A stretch of DNA of 5,603 bases from an uncultured Collinsella sp. (lineage in GTDB: Bacteria; Actinomycetota; Coriobacteriia; Coriobacteriales; Coriobacteriaceae), in assembly GCA_937981515.1 (NCBI GenBank), contig CALJNY010000231.1:1-5603 (forward strand), written 5' to 3'. The notes under the pieces are model-generated. The model was not told the origin of the DNA. It ran no database searches and saw only the letters and a list, made by a program, of their open reading frames with translations. This document shows, piece by piece, positions 4,496 to 5,603 of this stretch. Numbering within the stretch: position 1 is the first letter of the stretch; each line of letters opens with the position of its first letter. Position numbers and translations under genes: made by a program.

Positions 4496-5603
4496 TTACC
4501 GTGCGTTAAAAACGTAGCGGTCCAGGCGGTCGCACGCTTCCTTTACGCGCGAAAGCGGCAGCGCCAGATTCACGCGAATGTGGCAGGGTCCGTGGAACGG
4601 ACGGCCATCCTGGTAGCCAACGCCCACGCGCGCTCCCTCGTCGAGCAGCCACTGAATATCACGGCCATGCTCGCGACACCACTCGGTGCAGTCCAGAAAC
4701 ACCATGTACGTGCCCTGCGGACGTGAATAGGACACGCCCTCAAAATGCTCGTCCACGTAATCGCAGAAGTACTCGATATTGCCGGCAAGCACCTGGTTGA
4801 GCTCGTCCACCCACTCGTAGCCCTGCGGCTGGTAGGCACCGATAAGCGCATGCATGGAGAGGACGTTCATCTCGTTGTAGTGAGTCTTGTTGGACACGGC
4901 GCACACGCGGTCGCGCAGCGTCTCGTTGTAGATGATGTGGTAGCTGCCGACCAGACCCGCCAGGTTAAACGTCTTGCTCGGCGCATAGAGGGCAACCGTG
5001 CGCATGCGGGCATCCTCGCTCACCGACTGCGTCGGGATATGCTTGTGTCCCGGCAGGATGATATCGGACCAAATCTCGTCCGAGATCACCACGCAATCGT
5101 GCTGGCGATAGATGTCCATGGCGCGCTCGATTTCATCGCGCTCCCATACGCGGCCGCAGGGATTGTGCGGCGAGCAGAACACCACGGCATGAATGTGGTT
5201 TTGGGCGAGCTTATACTCCATGTCCTCAAAGTCCATACGCCACACGCCCTGGTCGTCGAGCTTAAGCGGGCTGTGGACAATGCGATAGCCCGCGGCTTCG
5301 ATGGACTTGGTAAAGCCGATGTAGGTAGGGCTGTGGACCAGCACCGCATCGCCCGGCTGGACATACGCGCGCAGCGTCGACACGACACCGCCCAGCACGC
5401 CGTTTTCGTAGCCGATATGCTCCGGCGCCAAGCCCTCAACGCCGTTGCGGCGGCTCTGCCATTCGATGATGCGATCGAAATACTCGGGGCGCGGATTGAA
5501 ATAGCCAAACATGGGATGCTGGGCGCGCTTGATGATGTACTCCTGGACCGTGGGCACCGTGGCAAAGTTCATGTCGGCCACCCACATGGGAATGCGGTCG
5601 AAG
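4496..5603 (-). CDS. MalY/PatB-like PLP-dependent C-S lyase or aminotransferase, 5' end missing
   Basis: This is a fold-type I PLP enzyme of aminotransferase class I/II, MalY/PatB-like. Such enzymes split C-S bonds of cystathionine or cysteine, giving pyruvate, ammonia and a thiol or sulfide, and some also transaminate. The first visible residues, FDRIPMWVADMNF, match the conserved N-terminal segment of the family, so the Met at 5587 is internal and roughly 25-35 residues lie beyond the right edge. Counting from that Met: VHSPTYIGF (84-92), SPHNPCGR (139-146, cofactor-contacting Asn142), SDEIWSD (169-175, Asp170 for the pyridine nitrogen), GHKHIPT (180-186), YAPSKTFNLAG (201-211, Schiff-base Lys205) and CHIRVN (335-340, Arg338 for the substrate carboxylate). 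All core residues are present, so an active cytoplasmic enzyme is expected. Lyase versus aminotransferase activity cannot be settled from sequence alone. A hairpin follows the stop, suggesting a separate unit from the downstream sensor genes. Confidence 0.88.
   Translation of the reverse strand, partial: FDRIPMWVADMNFATVPTVQEYIIKRAQHPMFGYFNPRPEYFDRIIEWQSRRNGVEGLAPEHIGYENGVLGGVVSTLRAYVQPGDAVLVHSPTYIGFTKSIEAAGYRIVHSPLKLDDQGVWRMDFEDMEYKLAQNHIHAVVFCSPHNPCGRVWERDEIERAMDIYRQHDCVVISDEIWSDIILPGHKHIPTQSVSEDARMRTVALYAPSKTFNLAGLVGSYHIIYNETLRDRVCAVSNKTHYNEMNVLSMHALIGAYQPQGYEWVDELNQVLAGNIEYFCDYVDEHFEGVSYSRPQGTYMVFLDCTEWCREHGRDIQWLLDEGARVGVGYQDGRPFHGPCHIRVNLALPLSRVKEACDRLDRYVFNAR

Noticed and set aside
4385..4726. 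A plus-strand open frame starting in the promoter gap and running into the PLP enzyme gene
   Set aside because: It crosses the strong hairpin at 4446-4484 and is antisense to conserved enzyme sequence such as the substrate-binding Arg segment; no domain is visible.
5585..5587. ATG at 5587 as the true start of the PLP enzyme
   Set aside because: The frame stays open to the window edge and reads FDRIP before MWVADM, which matches the conserved N-terminal segment of MalY/PatB-like enzymes, so this Met is internal.

Overview
The window looks like a chromosomal segment from a high-GC anaerobic gut actinobacterium. Coriobacteriia, and Collinsella in particular, is the most likely source. This is inferred from the protein style (BvgS-like hybrid kinases, a Nim-like flavoprotein, a MalY/PatB-type enzyme), the codon use and the compact spacing; no taxonomic marker gene is present. 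Five protein genes fill almost the whole window. No tRNA, rRNA, CRISPR array or mobile element was seen.

Layout. Two genes read rightward: the 3' part of a hybrid sensor histidine kinase (1-701, cut by the window edge) and a Nim-like, pyridoxamine-phosphate-oxidase-fold flavoprotein (744-1223). They meet three leftward genes at a perfect 17-bp inverted repeat (1252-1291) that probably terminates both strands. In transcription order the leftward genes are a MalY/PatB-like PLP enzyme (4496-5603, cut by the window edge), then a hairpin and a short promoter-like gap, then a family-3 solute-binding lipoprotein (3483-4352) whose stop overlaps the start of a complete 730-residue hybrid histidine kinase (1294-3486) as ATGA.

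How they may work together. The lipoprotein and the complete kinase look like one sensory unit. They are translationally coupled, the kinase ORF begins right at the lipoprotein stop, and the window holds no ABC permease or ATPase. This resembles the Venus-flytrap sensor kinases (BvgS/EvgS), but with the binding protein on a separate, lipid-anchored polypeptide. The partial kinase at the left edge is a paralogue in its ATPase and receiver parts, but its receiver has Asn in place of the phospho-accepting Asp, while the complete kinase keeps Asp. No HPt or DNA-binding output protein is visible, so the downstream partner lies elsewhere. The most notable observations are the Asn-substituted receiver, the split lipoprotein/kinase sensor, and a His in the binding protein where amino-acid-binding relatives usually have an Asp.
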